A stretch of DNA of 64,000 bases. It comes from Nonomuraea solani. GTDB taxonomy: Bacteria > Actinomycetota > Actinomycetes > Streptosporangiales > Streptosporangiaceae. A model generated the notes under the pieces. The model worked only from the letters and a program-made list of their open reading frames with translations. It ran no database searches and was not told where the DNA came from. The stretch is from contig NZ_FNVT01000001.1 in NCBI RefSeq assembly GCF_900108335.1, positions 434,001 through 498,000 of the forward strand, in the 5' to 3' direction. The translations under genes were made by a program, and so were the position numbers. This document shows, piece by piece, positions 45,869 to 54,862 of the stretch (position 1 is the first letter of the stretch; each line of letters opens with the position of its first letter).

Positions 45869-46740
45869 GCGACCTCCTCGACGCGAAGCGCGGGTCGCTC
45901 GCTCAATGTCGACTCCTGGGTACGGCCTCGCCGTACGAATCTACCGACACCGAGCGCCAAGACGAAGCCGGCGAGCGCAAGAAGCACGATCGCCGCGCCG
46001 GGAGGAACCTTGGCGGAGTAGGTGGAGGCCAGCAGACCCCCCACGGAGGCCAGCACCCCGAACAGCATGGCGAGCCCCATCGTGGCCCGGAACCCGCGCG
46101 TGAGCTGCTGACTGGTCGCCACCGGGATCACCATCAGCGCGCTGACCAGCAGCAGGCCGACCACCCGCATGGCGATGACCACGGTGAGGGCGGCGGTGAC
46201 GGCGATGAGCAGGCTGAGGAAGCGCACCGGCAGGCCGCTGGCCCTGGCCATCTCCTCGTCCTGGCAGAGCACGAACAGCTCCCTGCCGAAGATCAGGACC
46301 ACCGCGATCACGGTGACGGCCAGCGCGGCGATGACCCAGATGTCCAGGGGTGTGACGCTGGCGATGGCGCCGAACAGGTAGGAGTTGAGCTTGGCGTTGC
46401 TGCCGCCCGGCGCGATGCCCATGAGCATGACGCCGCCCGCGATCCCGCCGTAGAACAGCAGCGCCAGCGCCACGTCGCCGCTCGTGCGGCCGCGCGCCCT
46501 GACCAGCTCGATGGCCACGGCGCCGGCGATCGAGACGATGACGGCGGTGAGCACGGGCGCGGTGCCGGTCAGGAAGCCCAGCGCCACGCCGGTCAGCGCC
46601 ACGTGCCCGATGCCGTCGCCCAGGAGCGCCAGCCGGCGCTGCACGATGAACGTCCCCACGGCGGGCGCGCACAGCCCCACCAGCAGCGCCGCGATCAGGG
46701 CGAGCTGGAAGAGCTGCTCCTGCAGAAGTTCGAAGATCAC
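45865..46740 (-). CDS. znuB: Zinc ABC transporter permease
   Basis: 291 residues, about eight to nine membrane helices, ABC-3 family (FIVQRRLALLGDGIGHVALT, the conserved coupling segment; VVGLLLVSALMVIPVATSQQ). Forms the channel for zinc delivered by ZnuA, driven by ZnuC. The GTG used here overlaps the znuC stop (GTGA) and has AGGGGGA upstream; a GTG six codons earlier is less well placed. Stop overlaps the zur start. Confidence 0.92.
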   Translation of the reverse strand: MIFELLQEQLFQLALIAALLVGLCAPAVGTFIVQRRLALLGDGIGHVALTGVALGFLTGTAPVLTAVIVSIAGAVAIELVRARGRTSGDVALALLFYGGIAGGVMLMGIAPGGSNAKLNSYLFGAIASVTPLDIWVIAALAVTVIAVVLIFGRELFVLCQDEEMARASGLPVRFLSLLIAVTAALTVVIAMRVVGLLLVSALMVIPVATSQQLTRGFRATMGLAMLFGVLASVGGLLASTYSAKVPPGAAIVLLALAGFVLALGVGRFVRRGRTQESTLSERPALRVEEVA

Positions 46741-47516
46741 CTTGGTTCCCCCTGCCACCCGGTGAGCGGGCCCGCGACCGGTTCCTCCGCGTGCGGGTGC
46801 TGATGCTCGTGACCCGGCCGCGCGCAGTCGCCCTCGGGACGCGGCGGCCGGCCGTCATGGGCGACGCGGCCCTCGCGGATCACCACGCCGCGCGTGATGA
46901 CCGGCTCCAGCGGGCCCAGCTCGTGCGCGACCAGGACCACGGTCTTGCCCGCGCGGACCAGCCCGGCCAGCGTGTCGGCGAGCAGCCGCTGGGTCTCGGC
47001 GTCCACGCCGGCGGTGGGTTCGTCCATCACGTACGTGTCCGGCTCGCCGGCCAGCGCGCGGGCGATGAGCACCCGCTGCTGCTGCCCCCCGGACAGCGAC
47101 TGGACGGGGTCACCGGCGCGGCCGGTCAGCCGGACGGCCTCCAGCGCGCTCGCCACGGCGGCCTTGTCGGCCGCGTTGGTCCTGCGGAACCGGCTCTGCC
47201 TGGCGATCCGGCCCGAGGCGACGACCTCGCGGACGGTGGCGGGCACGCCGCCACCGATCTGGAGCCGCTGGGGCACGTAGCCGATGCGCCACCAGTCCTT
47301 GAACCTGCCCGGCGGGGCGCCGTACATCAGGGTCGTGCCGCCGCTCAGCGGAGTGAGGCCGAGCAGCGCGCGGACCAGCGTGGACTTGCCCGAGCCGTTG
47401 GCGCCCAGCAGCGCCACGACCTCCCCGGGACAGACGGTGAGGTCGATCCCTCGAAGGACGGGCTTGCCGTCGAAGGAGACCCGGCCGTCTGTCATCGCGA
47501 AGGCCGTTTCGCTCAT
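46737..47516 (-). CDS. znuC: Zinc ABC transporter ATPase
   Basis: 259 residues. Walker A GANGSGKST, signature LSGGQQQR, Walker B TYVMDEPTAGVD and switch His in VAHELG are all present. Energises the ZnuB channel. The C-terminal tail is histidine-rich (HEHQHPHAEE), a plausible zinc-sensing or buffering element seen in some ZnuC proteins. ATG overlaps the znuA stop (ATGA). Confidence 0.93.
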   Translation of the reverse strand: MSETAFAMTDGRVSFDGKPVLRGIDLTVCPGEVVALLGANGSGKSTLVRALLGLTPLSGGTTLMYGAPPGRFKDWWRIGYVPQRLQIGGGVPATVREVVASGRIARQSRFRRTNAADKAAVASALEAVRLTGRAGDPVQSLSGGQQQRVLIARALAGEPDTYVMDEPTAGVDAETQRLLADTLAGLVRAGKTVVLVAHELGPLEPVITRGVVIREGRVAHDGRPPRPEGDCARPGHEHQHPHAEEPVAGPLTGWQGEPR

Positions 47517-48439
47517 GCCGTACACCCCAGTGCTGTTTGAAGGGTTTTGAGGTTATCGCGCATGGCCGACAGGTAATCCCCGGCGGGCTTGGTCTCCAGC
47601 GGGTCGAGCACGGCCGTCTTGGCGCCGACCTGGCTCGCCAGCACCTCGGCCACCTTGGGGCTGACCAGGGACTCGGTGAAGATCGTGGTGACGCCCTCGG
47701 CCTTGGCCAGCTTGGCCACCTCGGAGATGCGCGTGGGCGACGGCTCGGTCTCCGGGTCGAGGGTGATGCCGACCTGCTTGAGCTTGTAGCGCTCGGCCAG
47801 GTAACCGAACGCCTCGTGCGCGGTGACCAGCGTCTTCGTCTTGCACGTGGTCAGGCCCTTGGCGAGCTCCTGGTCGAGTGTGCCGAGCGTGGCCGCGGTC
47901 TTGGCGGCGCGGTCCTTGTAGCCCTGGGCGTGCGCGGGGTCGGCCGTGGCCAGGCGCTCGCCGAGCTTGGTGGCGACGGTGGCCAGGCGGGAGGGGTCGA
48001 GCCAGAGGTGCGGGTCGTACGAGACCTCCTCGTGGCCGTGCTCCTCGCCCTCCTCTTCGGCGTGCTCACCGGCGGGCAGCGTGGTGACGGCCGTGGCGGC
48101 GTCGAAGCTCTTGTCCGCGTCCACCGCGTCGTCGACGGCGGGCTGGACGCCCTTGATGTAGACGGTGAGCGCGGCGTTCTTGAGGTCGGTGACCTGCTGG
48201 ATGCCCAGCTCCAGGTCGTGCGGCTCGACGCCGGGCGCGGTCAGCCCCGTCACCTGCGTGTCGGATCCCCCGACCTGCTCGGTCAGCCACTGGAGGGGGT
48301 AGATGGCGGCCACCACCTCGGGCTTGCCGCCCGCCGCCGGCGCGGTCTCGGCGGAGCCGGAACCGCAGGCCGCGACGGTGAGCAGGGCGGCTCCGGCCAG
48401 CAAACCGGCAGCACTGGACCGGGAAAATCCTGACATCAT
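47513..48439 (-). CDS. znuA: Zinc-binding lipoprotein
   Basis: 308 residues. Signal peptide with lipobox VAAC, cluster A-I metal-binding protein fold. Zinc ligands: His in GVEPHDLEL, His in DPHLWLDP, His in VTAHEAFGYL and the acidic residue in VLDPLETKP; the His/Glu-rich loop (EHAEEEGEEHGHEE) between them is the ZnuA hallmark that favours zinc over manganese. First gene of znuA-znuC-znuB-zur. Two ATGs are adjacent; the predicted transcription start is at or within a few bases of them, so the mRNA is probably leaderless. Confidence 0.93.
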   Translation of the reverse strand: MMSGFSRSSAAGLLAGAALLTVAACGSGSAETAPAAGGKPEVVAAIYPLQWLTEQVGGSDTQVTGLTAPGVEPHDLELGIQQVTDLKNAALTVYIKGVQPAVDDAVDADKSFDAATAVTTLPAGEHAEEEGEEHGHEEVSYDPHLWLDPSRLATVATKLGERLATADPAHAQGYKDRAAKTAATLGTLDQELAKGLTTCKTKTLVTAHEAFGYLAERYKLKQVGITLDPETEPSPTRISEVAKLAKAEGVTTIFTESLVSPKVAEVLASQVGAKTAVLDPLETKPAGDYLSAMRDNLKTLQTALGCTA

Positions 48440-48446
48440 GTGAGTC

Positions 48447-48476
48447 AGTATGCGTCAAAATGAAAACGGTTGTCAA
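48447..48476 (-). promoter_or_regulatory. znu promoter with Zur box
   Basis: On the minus strand TTGACA (48476-48471) and CATACT (48452-48447) are 18 bases apart. TGAAAACGGTTGTCA (48461-48475) overlaps the -35 and spacer; it is a near-perfect 7-1-7 palindrome that fits the actinobacterial Zur box (TGAnAAnnnnTTnTCA type). Zinc-loaded Zur bound here would block RNA polymerase. Transcription would begin about seven bases downstream of the -10, essentially at the znuA ATG. Confidence 0.88.
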
Positions 48477-48514
48477 AATCCGGCGACCGGGCCCGCCTCA
48501 CGGATGGACGTGGT

Positions 48515-48567
48515 GGGATGCCGGACGGCGGTGCCCAGGGGGCCTGGAGCTCGCCGTACGGCATCCC
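48515..48567 (-). terminator. Terminator after fdhD
   Basis: GGGATGCCG plus ACGGCG pairs with CGCCGT plus CGGCATCCC, a 15-bp stem with one G-A mismatch, four bases beyond the fdhD stop. It separates fdhD from the znu promoter. Confidence 0.75.
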
Positions 48568-48571
48568 GTCA

Positions 48572-49447
48572 TCACCCCGGTGATCGTGCGCCGGCGGAGC
48601 CGTCGCCGGCGCCCGAGGTGACGTTCTGTACGCCGGTGCGCAACCGCCGCTCGCCCGTGTAGACGTTCATCGAGTCACCGCGCAGGAACCCGATGAGCGT
48701 CAGCCCTTCCTCGGCGGCCAGGTCCACCGCGAGCGACGACGGCGCCGACACGGCGGCGAGCACCGGGACACCCCCCATGACCGCCTTCTGCACCAATTCG
48801 AACGACGCCCTGCCGGACACCATCAGTACGGTGCCCCGCAGCGGCAGGCGCCCGTTCCGCAGCGCCCAGCCGAGCAGCTTGTCGACGGCGTTGTGCCGGC
48901 CCACGTCCTCGCGCACGCACAGCGGCTCGCCATCGGCCGTGAACAGGCCGGCCGCGTGCAGGCCGCCGGTCCTGTCGAAGACCCGCTGGGCCGCGCGCAG
49001 CCGGTTCGGCAGGTCCGCGACGGTCGGCAGCGCCAGCTCGACCGGGTCCTCACGGGTGCTCCAGCGGGCCACTGTGCGTACCGCCTCCAGCGACGCCTTG
49101 CCACACACGCCGCAGGAGGAGGTGGTGTAGAAATTGCGCGGCTCGGGCGTCGGCACCTCCGCCGCGAGCCGCGCGTCCAGGACGTTGTAGGTGTTCTCGC
49201 CGCCCACCGTCGCGCCCGCGCAGTAGCGGATGGTGGAGATGTCGTCGGGCGACGCCACGGCGCCCTCGCTGACCAGGAACCCGGCGGCCAGGTCGAAGTC
49301 GTCGCCCGGCGTCCGCATGGTGACGGTCAGCGGGGTGCCGTTGAGCCGGATCTCCAGCGGCTCCTCGGCGGCGAGGGAGTCGAATTCCCGGACGCGGGCG
49401 GCGGCCCGCACCCGCAGGATGCGCTTCTTGACGGCGACCCTAGACAA
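48572..49447 (-). CDS. fdhD: Formate dehydrogenase accessory sulfurtransferase FdhD
   Basis: 291 residues. FdhD passes sulfur to the molybdenum cofactor of formate dehydrogenase and is required for its activity. [13 protein letters not shown] near the start, the double-Cys motif TTSSCGVCG (persulfide carriers) around residue 121, and [18 protein letters not shown] are family hallmarks. It starts at TTG without a good ribosome binding site, and that codon lies inside the last codons of a 24-residue upstream frame, suggesting translational coupling. No formate dehydrogenase subunit is in the window. A copy of the 16-bp GntR-type site lies upstream, placing fdhD in the oxalate/formate regulon. 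Confidence 0.92.
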   Translation of the reverse strand: MSRVAVKKRILRVRAAARVREFDSLAAEEPLEIRLNGTPLTVTMRTPGDDFDLAAGFLVSEGAVASPDDISTIRYCAGATVGGENTYNVLDARLAAEVPTPEPRNFYTTSSCGVCGKASLEAVRTVARWSTREDPVELALPTVADLPNRLRAAQRVFDRTGGLHAAGLFTADGEPLCVREDVGRHNAVDKLLGWALRNGRLPLRGTVLMVSGRASFELVQKAVMGGVPVLAAVSAPSSLAVDLAAEEGLTLIGFLRGDSMNVYTGERRLRTGVQNVTSGAGDGSAGARSPG

Positions 49448-49514
49448 GGCCGTACCCGAAGCGCCCCTTGGCGCGGAGGCCGCCCTTCGTGACCCGCACC
49501 GCGTGGGTGCTCAC
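49440..49514 (-). CDS. 24-aa leader ORF coupled to fdhD
   Basis: Starts at GTG with GGAGAG at good distance and encodes [20 protein letters not shown] plus YGLV. Its stop lies eight bases inside fdhD, overlapping the TTG start. It is strongly basic and Gly-rich and matches no family I know. Most likely its translation opens the way for the poorly initiated fdhD gene. It could be fortuitous; conservation in relatives would decide. Confidence 0.4.
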   Translation of the reverse strand: MSTHAVRVTKGGLRAKGRFGYGLV

Positions 49515-49523
49515 GATCTCTCC

Positions 49524-49539
49524 ATTCTGTATACGATCT
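49524..49539. promoter_or_regulatory. GntR-type operator, site A (fdhD)
   Basis: ATTCTGTATACGATCT matches 12 of 16 positions of the shared motif ATACGGTATRCNGTAT and is followed directly by ACGGTATGC, a further partial copy. It lies 10 bases upstream of the fdhD leader frame and next to the panE stop. Confidence 0.65.
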
Positions 49540-49552
49540 ACGGTATGCCGAA

Positions 49553-50530
49553 TTAGACCGCGCGGACAAGGTTCTCGTTCAGCAGATCGCTCACCGCGTG
49601 GATCGCCCGCAGGGTGGGGACCTCCGCGCCGGTGAGATCGGCCAGCTCGACCACCGCCGCCAGCAGCACGTCCAGCTCCAGCGGCTTGCCCTTCTCCAGG
49701 TCCTGGAGCGTGGACGTCTTGTGCTCGCCCGTCTTCTCCGCGCCGCGCAGGCGGCGCTCGATGGAGATCCCCGGATCGCAGCCCACGCGCCTGGCCACCT
49801 CCACGGTCTCCGTCATCATGGCCACGACGAGTTCCCTGGTGCCGTCGTGGCGGCAGATTCCGGCCATGGTCGCCCTGGCCAGCGCGCTGATCGGGTTGAA
49901 GGCGATGTTGCCCATGAGCTTGATCCAGACGTCCCGGCGGAGGTCGCTCTCCACCGGGCACTTCAGCCCGCCCGCGACCGCCGCCTCGCTGAAGGTGGCG
50001 CATCTCCTGGTCAGCGTGCCGGTGGGCTCGCCGATGGAGAAGCGGGTGCCTTCGAGGTGGCGGATCACGCCAGGGGCCTCGATCTCGGTGGCGGCGTAGA
50101 CGACGCAGCCGATGGCCCGCTCCAGGGGCAGCGCGGCCGTCACGGCGCCGGCGGGGTCGACGCTCTCGATGCGGTAGCCCTCGTACGGGCCCTTGAGCCC
50201 GTGGAAGTACCACCACGGGATGCCGTTCTGGGCGGCGATGATGCTGGTGTTCTCGTGGAGGAGCGGCTCGATCATGGGGCCCGCGAAGGCGTAGCTGTTC
50301 GCCTTGAGGCCCAGGAAGACGTGGTCCACCGGACCGACCTGGGTGGGGTCGTCGGTGGCATGGGGGTGGGCGATGAAATCGCCCCTGGGGGTGAGCACCC
50401 GCACACCGGTGCTGCGAATCGCCTGGAGGTGCTGGCCTCTCGCGATGAGATGCACCTCGACTCCCGCCCGGTGAAGGGCGGCACCCACGTATGCGCCGAT
50501 GGCGCCGGCGCCAAGAACAGCGACCTTCAC
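49553..50530 (-). CDS. PanE/ApbA-family 2-oxoacid reductase
   Basis: 325 residues. N-terminal NADPH motif VAVLGAGAIGAYVGAAL, hinge LGLKANSYAFA with the catalytic-type Lys, AAQNGIPWW, and the C-terminal helical domain with RDVWIKLMGNIAFNPISALA carrying the substrate-binding Asn and Ser. This is the ketopantoate reductase family; classical PanE makes pantoate for CoA. Its location between GntR-type sites A and B inside the oxalate/formate block, and the insert of ~20 residues after IPWW (FHGLKGPYEGYRIESVDPAG), suggest a paralogue acting on another 2-oxoacid, possibly glyoxylate or a related C2/C3 acid. That assignment is an inference. Confidence 0.8.
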   Translation of the reverse strand: MKVAVLGAGAIGAYVGAALHRAGVEVHLIARGQHLQAIRSTGVRVLTPRGDFIAHPHATDDPTQVGPVDHVFLGLKANSYAFAGPMIEPLLHENTSIIAAQNGIPWWYFHGLKGPYEGYRIESVDPAGAVTAALPLERAIGCVVYAATEIEAPGVIRHLEGTRFSIGEPTGTLTRRCATFSEAAVAGGLKCPVESDLRRDVWIKLMGNIAFNPISALARATMAGICRHDGTRELVVAMMTETVEVARRVGCDPGISIERRLRGAEKTGEHKTSTLQDLEKGKPLELDVLLAAVVELADLTGAEVPTLRAIHAVSDLLNENLVRAV

Positions 50531-50612
50531 GCTGCGCTCCGTTCTCGCGTCGGAATGTCAGTACGGGTCCCCCGTAGCCTGCGGCGGGTCGCTGGAACGC
50601 GACCCGCCGTGC

Positions 50613-50628
50613 ATTCGGTATACAGTAT
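50613..50628. promoter_or_regulatory. GntR-type operator, site B (panE-like/moeA)
   Basis: ATTCGGTATACAGTAT matches the shared motif at 15 of 16 positions. It lies between the divergent panE-like and moeA genes, 83 bases from the first and 29-44 from the second, so it can control both. Confidence 0.8.
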
Positions 50629-50656
50629 GGAAAAAATTGGGTCAAGGAGCATGCCT

Positions 50657-51862
50657 GTGACCGTTCTTCGGCATGGACCAGTGGTGGAAGCGATCTCATG
50701 GGGCTCCGCGCGGACCCTCGCGACCGGGGCGGCCTGCCCGTTGAAGCCCGCGTCGGTGCCCCTGGCGGAGGCCCTCGGGTGCCGGTTGGCGGCGCCTTTG
50801 CGTGCTCTGGTGGCGGTGCCCGGGGTGGACGTCTCGGCGATGGACGGCTACGCGGTGGCCGGGCCCGGGCCGTGGCGGGTGGTTGGAAGAGTGCTCGCCG
50901 GGGGAGCCTGCTACGAAGCCCCGCTGAGGGCCGGCGAGGCGGTGGAGATCGCCACCGGTGCGCCGGTGCCCGCCGGGTCGGAGTCGGTGCTGCCCTACGA
51001 GCGGGCCGTCGCGGACGGTGCGTGGGTGGACGGCGCCGCCGAGCCGGGCGAACACGTCCGGCGGCGCGGCGAGGACATCGCCGAGGGTGCCGTCGTGCTG
51101 GGCGCGGGCGCGGTGGTGACGCCGGTCGCGCTCGGGCTGGCGGCCGCGCTGGGCCACGACGTGCTGCGGGTACGGCCGCGTCCCCGGGTGGCGGTCCTGG
51201 TGACGGGCGACGAGGTCGTCCACGAGGGCCTGCCCGCGCCGGGCCGGGTCCGCGACGCCATCGGCCCGTTCCTGCCGGGCCTGGTGGAGTGGTCGGGCGG
51301 CCGAGTCGCCGGCACGGTACACCTCCCGGACGGCTTGGAAGCCCTGCGCGCGGCGCTCGTCCGGCCGCCGGATGGCGTCGCCCGCGAACCACGGGCCGCC
51401 GACGTCCTCGTCGTGTGCGGGGCGTCGTCCAAGGGGCCGGCCGATCATCTCAGGGCCGTGCTGGACGATCTTGAGGCCGAGGTGCTGATCGACGGGGTGG
51501 CGGTGCGTCCCGGGCATCCGCAACTGCTCGCCCGGCTGGCCGGCGGCAGGCTCGTCGTGGGCCTGCCGGGAAACCCGTACGCGGCCCTCGCCGCCGCCCT
51601 CACGCTGCTCGCCCCCATCCTGCGTGAGCTGGCCGGAACCGCCGTCGGCAAGGAGACGAGCGCCCTGGCCGGAGCCGTGCGGCCGCACCCTCGCGACACC
51701 CGCCTGGTGCCGGTCAGGAGGTCCGGTCGTGGGGCCGTTCCCGTGGGTCACGACCGGCCGGGATCGCTCTGGGGCGCGGCCCTGGCCGACGCGCTGGCGG
51801 TCGTCCCGCCGGCATGGGCCGGCGACCAGGTCGAGCTGATCGAGTTGCCCCCAGGGGGCTAG
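50657..51862 (+). CDS. moeA: Divergent MoeA-like molybdopterin molybdenumtransferase
   Basis: 401 residues with the four-domain MoeA layout: VSAMDGYAVAG near residue 60, AVEIATGAPVPAGSESVLPY, RVAVLVTGDEVV and C-terminal GLPGNPYAALAAAL. MoeA inserts molybdate into molybdopterin. Two otherwise conserved stretches deviate: the DSN-type motif reads RDAIGPFLPG, and the GGVSVGDYD loop reads CGASSKGPADH. So this is probably a specialised paralogue, perhaps dedicated to the formate dehydrogenase served by FdhD. GTG start with AAGGAG seven bases upstream; an ATG two codons earlier is too close to that site. Confidence 0.8.
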   Translation: MTVLRHGPVVEAISWGSARTLATGAACPLKPASVPLAEALGCRLAAPLRALVAVPGVDVSAMDGYAVAGPGPWRVVGRVLAGGACYEAPLRAGEAVEIATGAPVPAGSESVLPYERAVADGAWVDGAAEPGEHVRRRGEDIAEGAVVLGAGAVVTPVALGLAAALGHDVLRVRPRPRVAVLVTGDEVVHEGLPAPGRVRDAIGPFLPGLVEWSGGRVAGTVHLPDGLEALRAALVRPPDGVAREPRAADVLVVCGASSKGPADHLRAVLDDLEAEVLIDGVAVRPGHPQLLARLAGGRLVVGLPGNPYAALAAALTLLAPILRELAGTAVGKETSALAGAVRPHPRDTRLVPVRRSGRGAVPVGHDRPGSLWGAALADALAVVPPAWAGDQVELIELPPGG

Positions 51863-51896
51863 ACAGGCTCATCGCAAGGGAGTAACCATTGCGTTC

Positions 51897-51912
51897 ATAC
51901 GGTATGCAGTAT
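51897..51912. promoter_or_regulatory. GntR-type operator, site C (oxc operon)
   Basis: ATACGGTATGCAGTAT is a perfect match to the motif. TAGACA (51860) and TAACCA (51883), 17 bases apart, would place the transcription start at about 51895, directly at the operator. The oxc start follows 38 bases later. Confidence 0.85.
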
Positions 51913-51950
51913 GCGGAAGACAGAGAGCTTAGTCGCCGGGAAAGGGTGGC

Positions 51951-53624
51951 ATGATGTCGGAAACGATCTCTGGTGGTCATCTCGTAGCCAAGGCACTGAA
52001 GGCCGAGGGCGTAGACGTGATCTACACGCTCTGCGGTGGCCACATCATCGATATCTACGACGGCTGCGTCGATGAGGGCATCGAGGTCATCGACGTACGC
52101 CACGAGCAGGTGGCCGCCCACGCGGCCGATGGCTACGCGCGCATCACCGGCAAGCCCGGCTGCGCGGTGGTGACGGCGGGACCTGGCACGACCGACGCGG
52201 TGACCGGCGTGGCCAACGCCTTCCGCGCCGAGAGCCCGATGTTGCTCATCGGCGGCCAGGGCGCGCTGAGCCAGCACAAGATGGGCTCACTGCAGGACCT
52301 GCCGCACGTGGACATGATGACCCCGATCACCAAGTTCGCCGCCACGGTGCCGAGCACGGAACGGGTGGCCGACATCGTGTCGATGGCCTTCCGCGAGTGC
52401 TACCACGGCGCGCCGGGGCCGTCCTTCCTGGAGATCCCGCGTGACGTGCTGGACGCCAAGGTGCCCATCGAGAAGGCGCGCATCCCGGTGGCGGGTCAGT
52501 ATCGGGCCTCCACCAAGCAGCAGGGCGACCCCGAGGCCATCGAGCGGCTGGCCGACCTGCTGGCGCACGCCGAGAAGCCGTGCATCCTGCTCGGCAGCCA
52601 GGTCTGGACGTGCCGGGCGACCGACTCGGCCATCGACTTCGTCAGGGCCCTGAACGTGCCCGCGTACATGAACGGCTCCGGCCGCGGCACGCTCCCCCCG
52701 GGCGACCCGCACCACTTCCAGCTCAGCCGCAGGTACGCCTTCACCGAGGCCGACCTCATCATCATCGTCGGCACCCCGTTCGACTTCCGGATGGGCTACG
52801 GCAAGCGCCTGTCGCCGACCGCCAAGGTCGTCCAGATCGACCTCGACTACCGCACCGTCGGCAAGAACCGGGACATCGACCTGGGAATCGTCGGCGACGC
52901 CGGCCTCATCCTCGCCGCGGCGGCCCAGGCCGCGAGCGGCCGCATCGACAACGGCGCGGCCCGCCGCAAGGAGTGGCTGGAGGAGCTGCGCGCCGTCGAG
53001 GTCAAGGCGTACGAGAAGCGCCTGCCCCGCCAGCTCTCCGATGCCCGGCCCATTGACCCGTACCGCCTCGTCCACGAGATCAACGAGTTCCTGACCGAGG
53101 ACTCCATCTACATCGGCGACGGCGGCGACATCGTCACCTTCTCCGGCCAGGTCGTGCAGCCCAAGTCGCCCGGCCACTGGATGGACCCGGGACCGCTCGG
53201 CACGCTCGGCGTCGGCATGGCCTTCGCGATGGCGGCCAAGCAGGCGCGGCCGGACAAGGAGGTGCTGTGCCTGTTCGGCGACGGCGCCTTCAGCCTGACC
53301 GGCTGGGACTTCGAGACCATGGTCCGCTTCAACCTGCCGTTCATCGGCGTCATCGGCAACAACTCCTCCATGAACCAGATCCGGTACGGCCAGGCCGCCA
53401 AATACGGCGAGGACCGCGCCCGCGTCGGCAACACCCTCGGCGACATCCGCTACGGCGAGTTCGCCAAGCTGCTCGGCGGCCACGGCGAGGAGGTGCGCGA
53501 CCCGGCCGAGATCCGCCCCGCGCTTGAGCGCGCCCGGCAGTCCGGCAAGCCCGCGTTGATCAACGTCTGGGTCGACCCAGAGGTGTACGCCCCCGGAACC
53601 ATGAACCAGACGATGTACAAGTAG
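51951..53624 (+). CDS. ThDP-dependent oxalyl-CoA decarboxylase-like enzyme
   Basis: 557 residues, cytoplasmic thiamine-diphosphate enzyme. Catalytic Glu52 in [19 protein letters not shown]; middle FAD/ADP-like domain; ThDP/Mg motif [20 protein letters not shown] from residue 443 ending in Asn470-Asn471 (GDG-x24-NN). In overall sequence it looks closer to acetolactate synthase-like enzymes than to the Oxalobacter decarboxylase. Its immediate neighbour frc, 14 bases downstream, argues that it decarboxylates oxalyl-CoA to formyl-CoA. A 2-hydroxyacyl-CoA lyase activity would be the alternative. Two ATGs are adjacent; either fits the AAGGGTGG upstream. Operator C controls the operon. Confidence 0.78.
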   Translation: MMSETISGGHLVAKALKAEGVDVIYTLCGGHIIDIYDGCVDEGIEVIDVRHEQVAAHAADGYARITGKPGCAVVTAGPGTTDAVTGVANAFRAESPMLLIGGQGALSQHKMGSLQDLPHVDMMTPITKFAATVPSTERVADIVSMAFRECYHGAPGPSFLEIPRDVLDAKVPIEKARIPVAGQYRASTKQQGDPEAIERLADLLAHAEKPCILLGSQVWTCRATDSAIDFVRALNVPAYMNGSGRGTLPPGDPHHFQLSRRYAFTEADLIIIVGTPFDFRMGYGKRLSPTAKVVQIDLDYRTVGKNRDIDLGIVGDAGLILAAAAQAASGRIDNGAARRKEWLEELRAVEVKAYEKRLPRQLSDARPIDPYRLVHEINEFLTEDSIYIGDGGDIVTFSGQVVQPKSPGHWMDPGPLGTLGVGMAFAMAAKQARPDKEVLCLFGDGAFSLTGWDFETMVRFNLPFIGVIGNNSSMNQIRYGQAAKYGEDRARVGNTLGDIRYGEFAKLLGGHGEEVRDPAEIRPALERARQSGKPALINVWVDPEVYAPGTMNQTMYK

Positions 53625-53638
53625 GGGGAAGCTCTGAC

Positions 53639-54862
53639 ATGAAGGCTCTCGAAGGTGTCCGCGTCCTCGACATGACCCATGTCCAGTCCGGCCCGTCCTG
53701 CACCCAGATGCTCGCCTGGCTGGGCGCGGACGTGGTCAAGCTGGAGGCCCCCACCGGCGACATCACCCGCCAGCAGCTCCGCGACGTGCCCGGCGTCGAC
53801 AGCCTCTACTTCACGATGCTCAACTGCAACAAGCGCAGCATCACCCTGAACATGAAGAGCGAGCGCGGCAAGGAGATCTTCACCGAGCTGGTGAAGAGCG
53901 CCGACATCCTCGTGGAGAACTTCGGCCCGGGCGCGGTCGACCGCATGGGCTTCCCCTGGGAGCGCCTCCAGGAGCTCAACCCCCGCCTCATCTACGCCTC
54001 GATCAAGGGCTTCGGCGCCGGCCGGTACGCCAAGTTCAAGGCGTACGAGGTGATCGCCCAGGCCATGGGCGGCTCGATGAGCACCACGGGCTTCGAGGAG
54101 GGCCCGCCGCTGGCCACCGGCGCGCAGATCGGCGACTCGGGCACCGGCATCCACGCGGTGGCCGGCATCCTGGCCGCCCTGTTCCAGCGGGAGCGGAGCG
54201 GGCGGGGTCAGCGCGTACAGGTGGCCATGCAGCACGCCGTGCTGAACCTGTGCCGCGTCAAGCTGCGCGACCAGCAGCGGCTGGCCCACGGCCCGCTGCG
54301 CGAATACCCGAACAGGACGTTCGGCGACGAGGTGCCCCGCTCCGGCAACGCCAGTGGCGGCGGACAGCCCGGCTGGGCGGTGCGCTGCGCCCCCGGTGGG
54401 CCGAACGACTACATCTACGTCATCGTCCAGCCGGTCGGCTGGAAGCCGATCTCGTCCATCATCGGCCGCCCCGAGCTGGCCGAGGACCCCGAGTGGTCGA
54501 CGCCGGAGGCGCGGCTGTCCAAGCTGGACAAGATGTTCCAGCTCATCGAGGAGTGGACGATCCGCCACGACAAGTGGACGGTCCTCGACCGGCTCAACGC
54601 CGAGAACATCCCCTGCGGGCCGATCCTGTCCACCAAGGAGCTGGTCGAGGACGAGAGTCTGCGCGACGAGGGCATCCTCGTGGCGGTCGACCACCCCGAG
54701 CGCGGCGAGTTCGTGACGGTCGGCAGCCCGCTCCAGCTCTCCGACTCGCCGGTGGACGTCATCACCCCGCCCCTGCTCGGCGAGCACAACCAGGACATCT
54801 ACGGCGAGCTCGGCGTGAGCGCCGACGAGCTGGCGGAACTCAAGTCGAACGGAGTCATCTAG
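53639..54862 (+). CDS. frc: Formyl-CoA:oxalate CoA-transferase
   Basis: 407-residue class III (CaiB/BaiF) CoA-transferase moving CoA from formyl-CoA to oxalate. Catalytic Asp166 in [15 protein letters not shown]-terminal [20 protein letters not shown] and [15 protein letters not shown] are very close to Oxalobacter Frc. The glycine-rich gate loop [10 protein letters not shown], found in true formyl-CoA transferases and not in general family members, is present. With the ThDP enzyme upstream it forms the oxalate decarboxylation cycle: oxalyl-CoA to formyl-CoA, then CoA back to oxalate, releasing formate. Stop overlaps the next start by one base. Confidence 0.93.
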   Translation: MKALEGVRVLDMTHVQSGPSCTQMLAWLGADVVKLEAPTGDITRQQLRDVPGVDSLYFTMLNCNKRSITLNMKSERGKEIFTELVKSADILVENFGPGAVDRMGFPWERLQELNPRLIYASIKGFGAGRYAKFKAYEVIAQAMGGSMSTTGFEEGPPLATGAQIGDSGTGIHAVAGILAALFQRERSGRGQRVQVAMQHAVLNLCRVKLRDQQRLAHGPLREYPNRTFGDEVPRSGNASGGGQPGWAVRCAPGGPNDYIYVIVQPVGWKPISSIIGRPELAEDPEWSTPEARLSKLDKMFQLIEEWTIRHDKWTVLDRLNAENIPCGPILSTKELVEDESLRDEGILVAVDHPERGEFVTVGSPLQLSDSPVDVITPPLLGEHNQDIYGELGVSADELAELKSNGVI

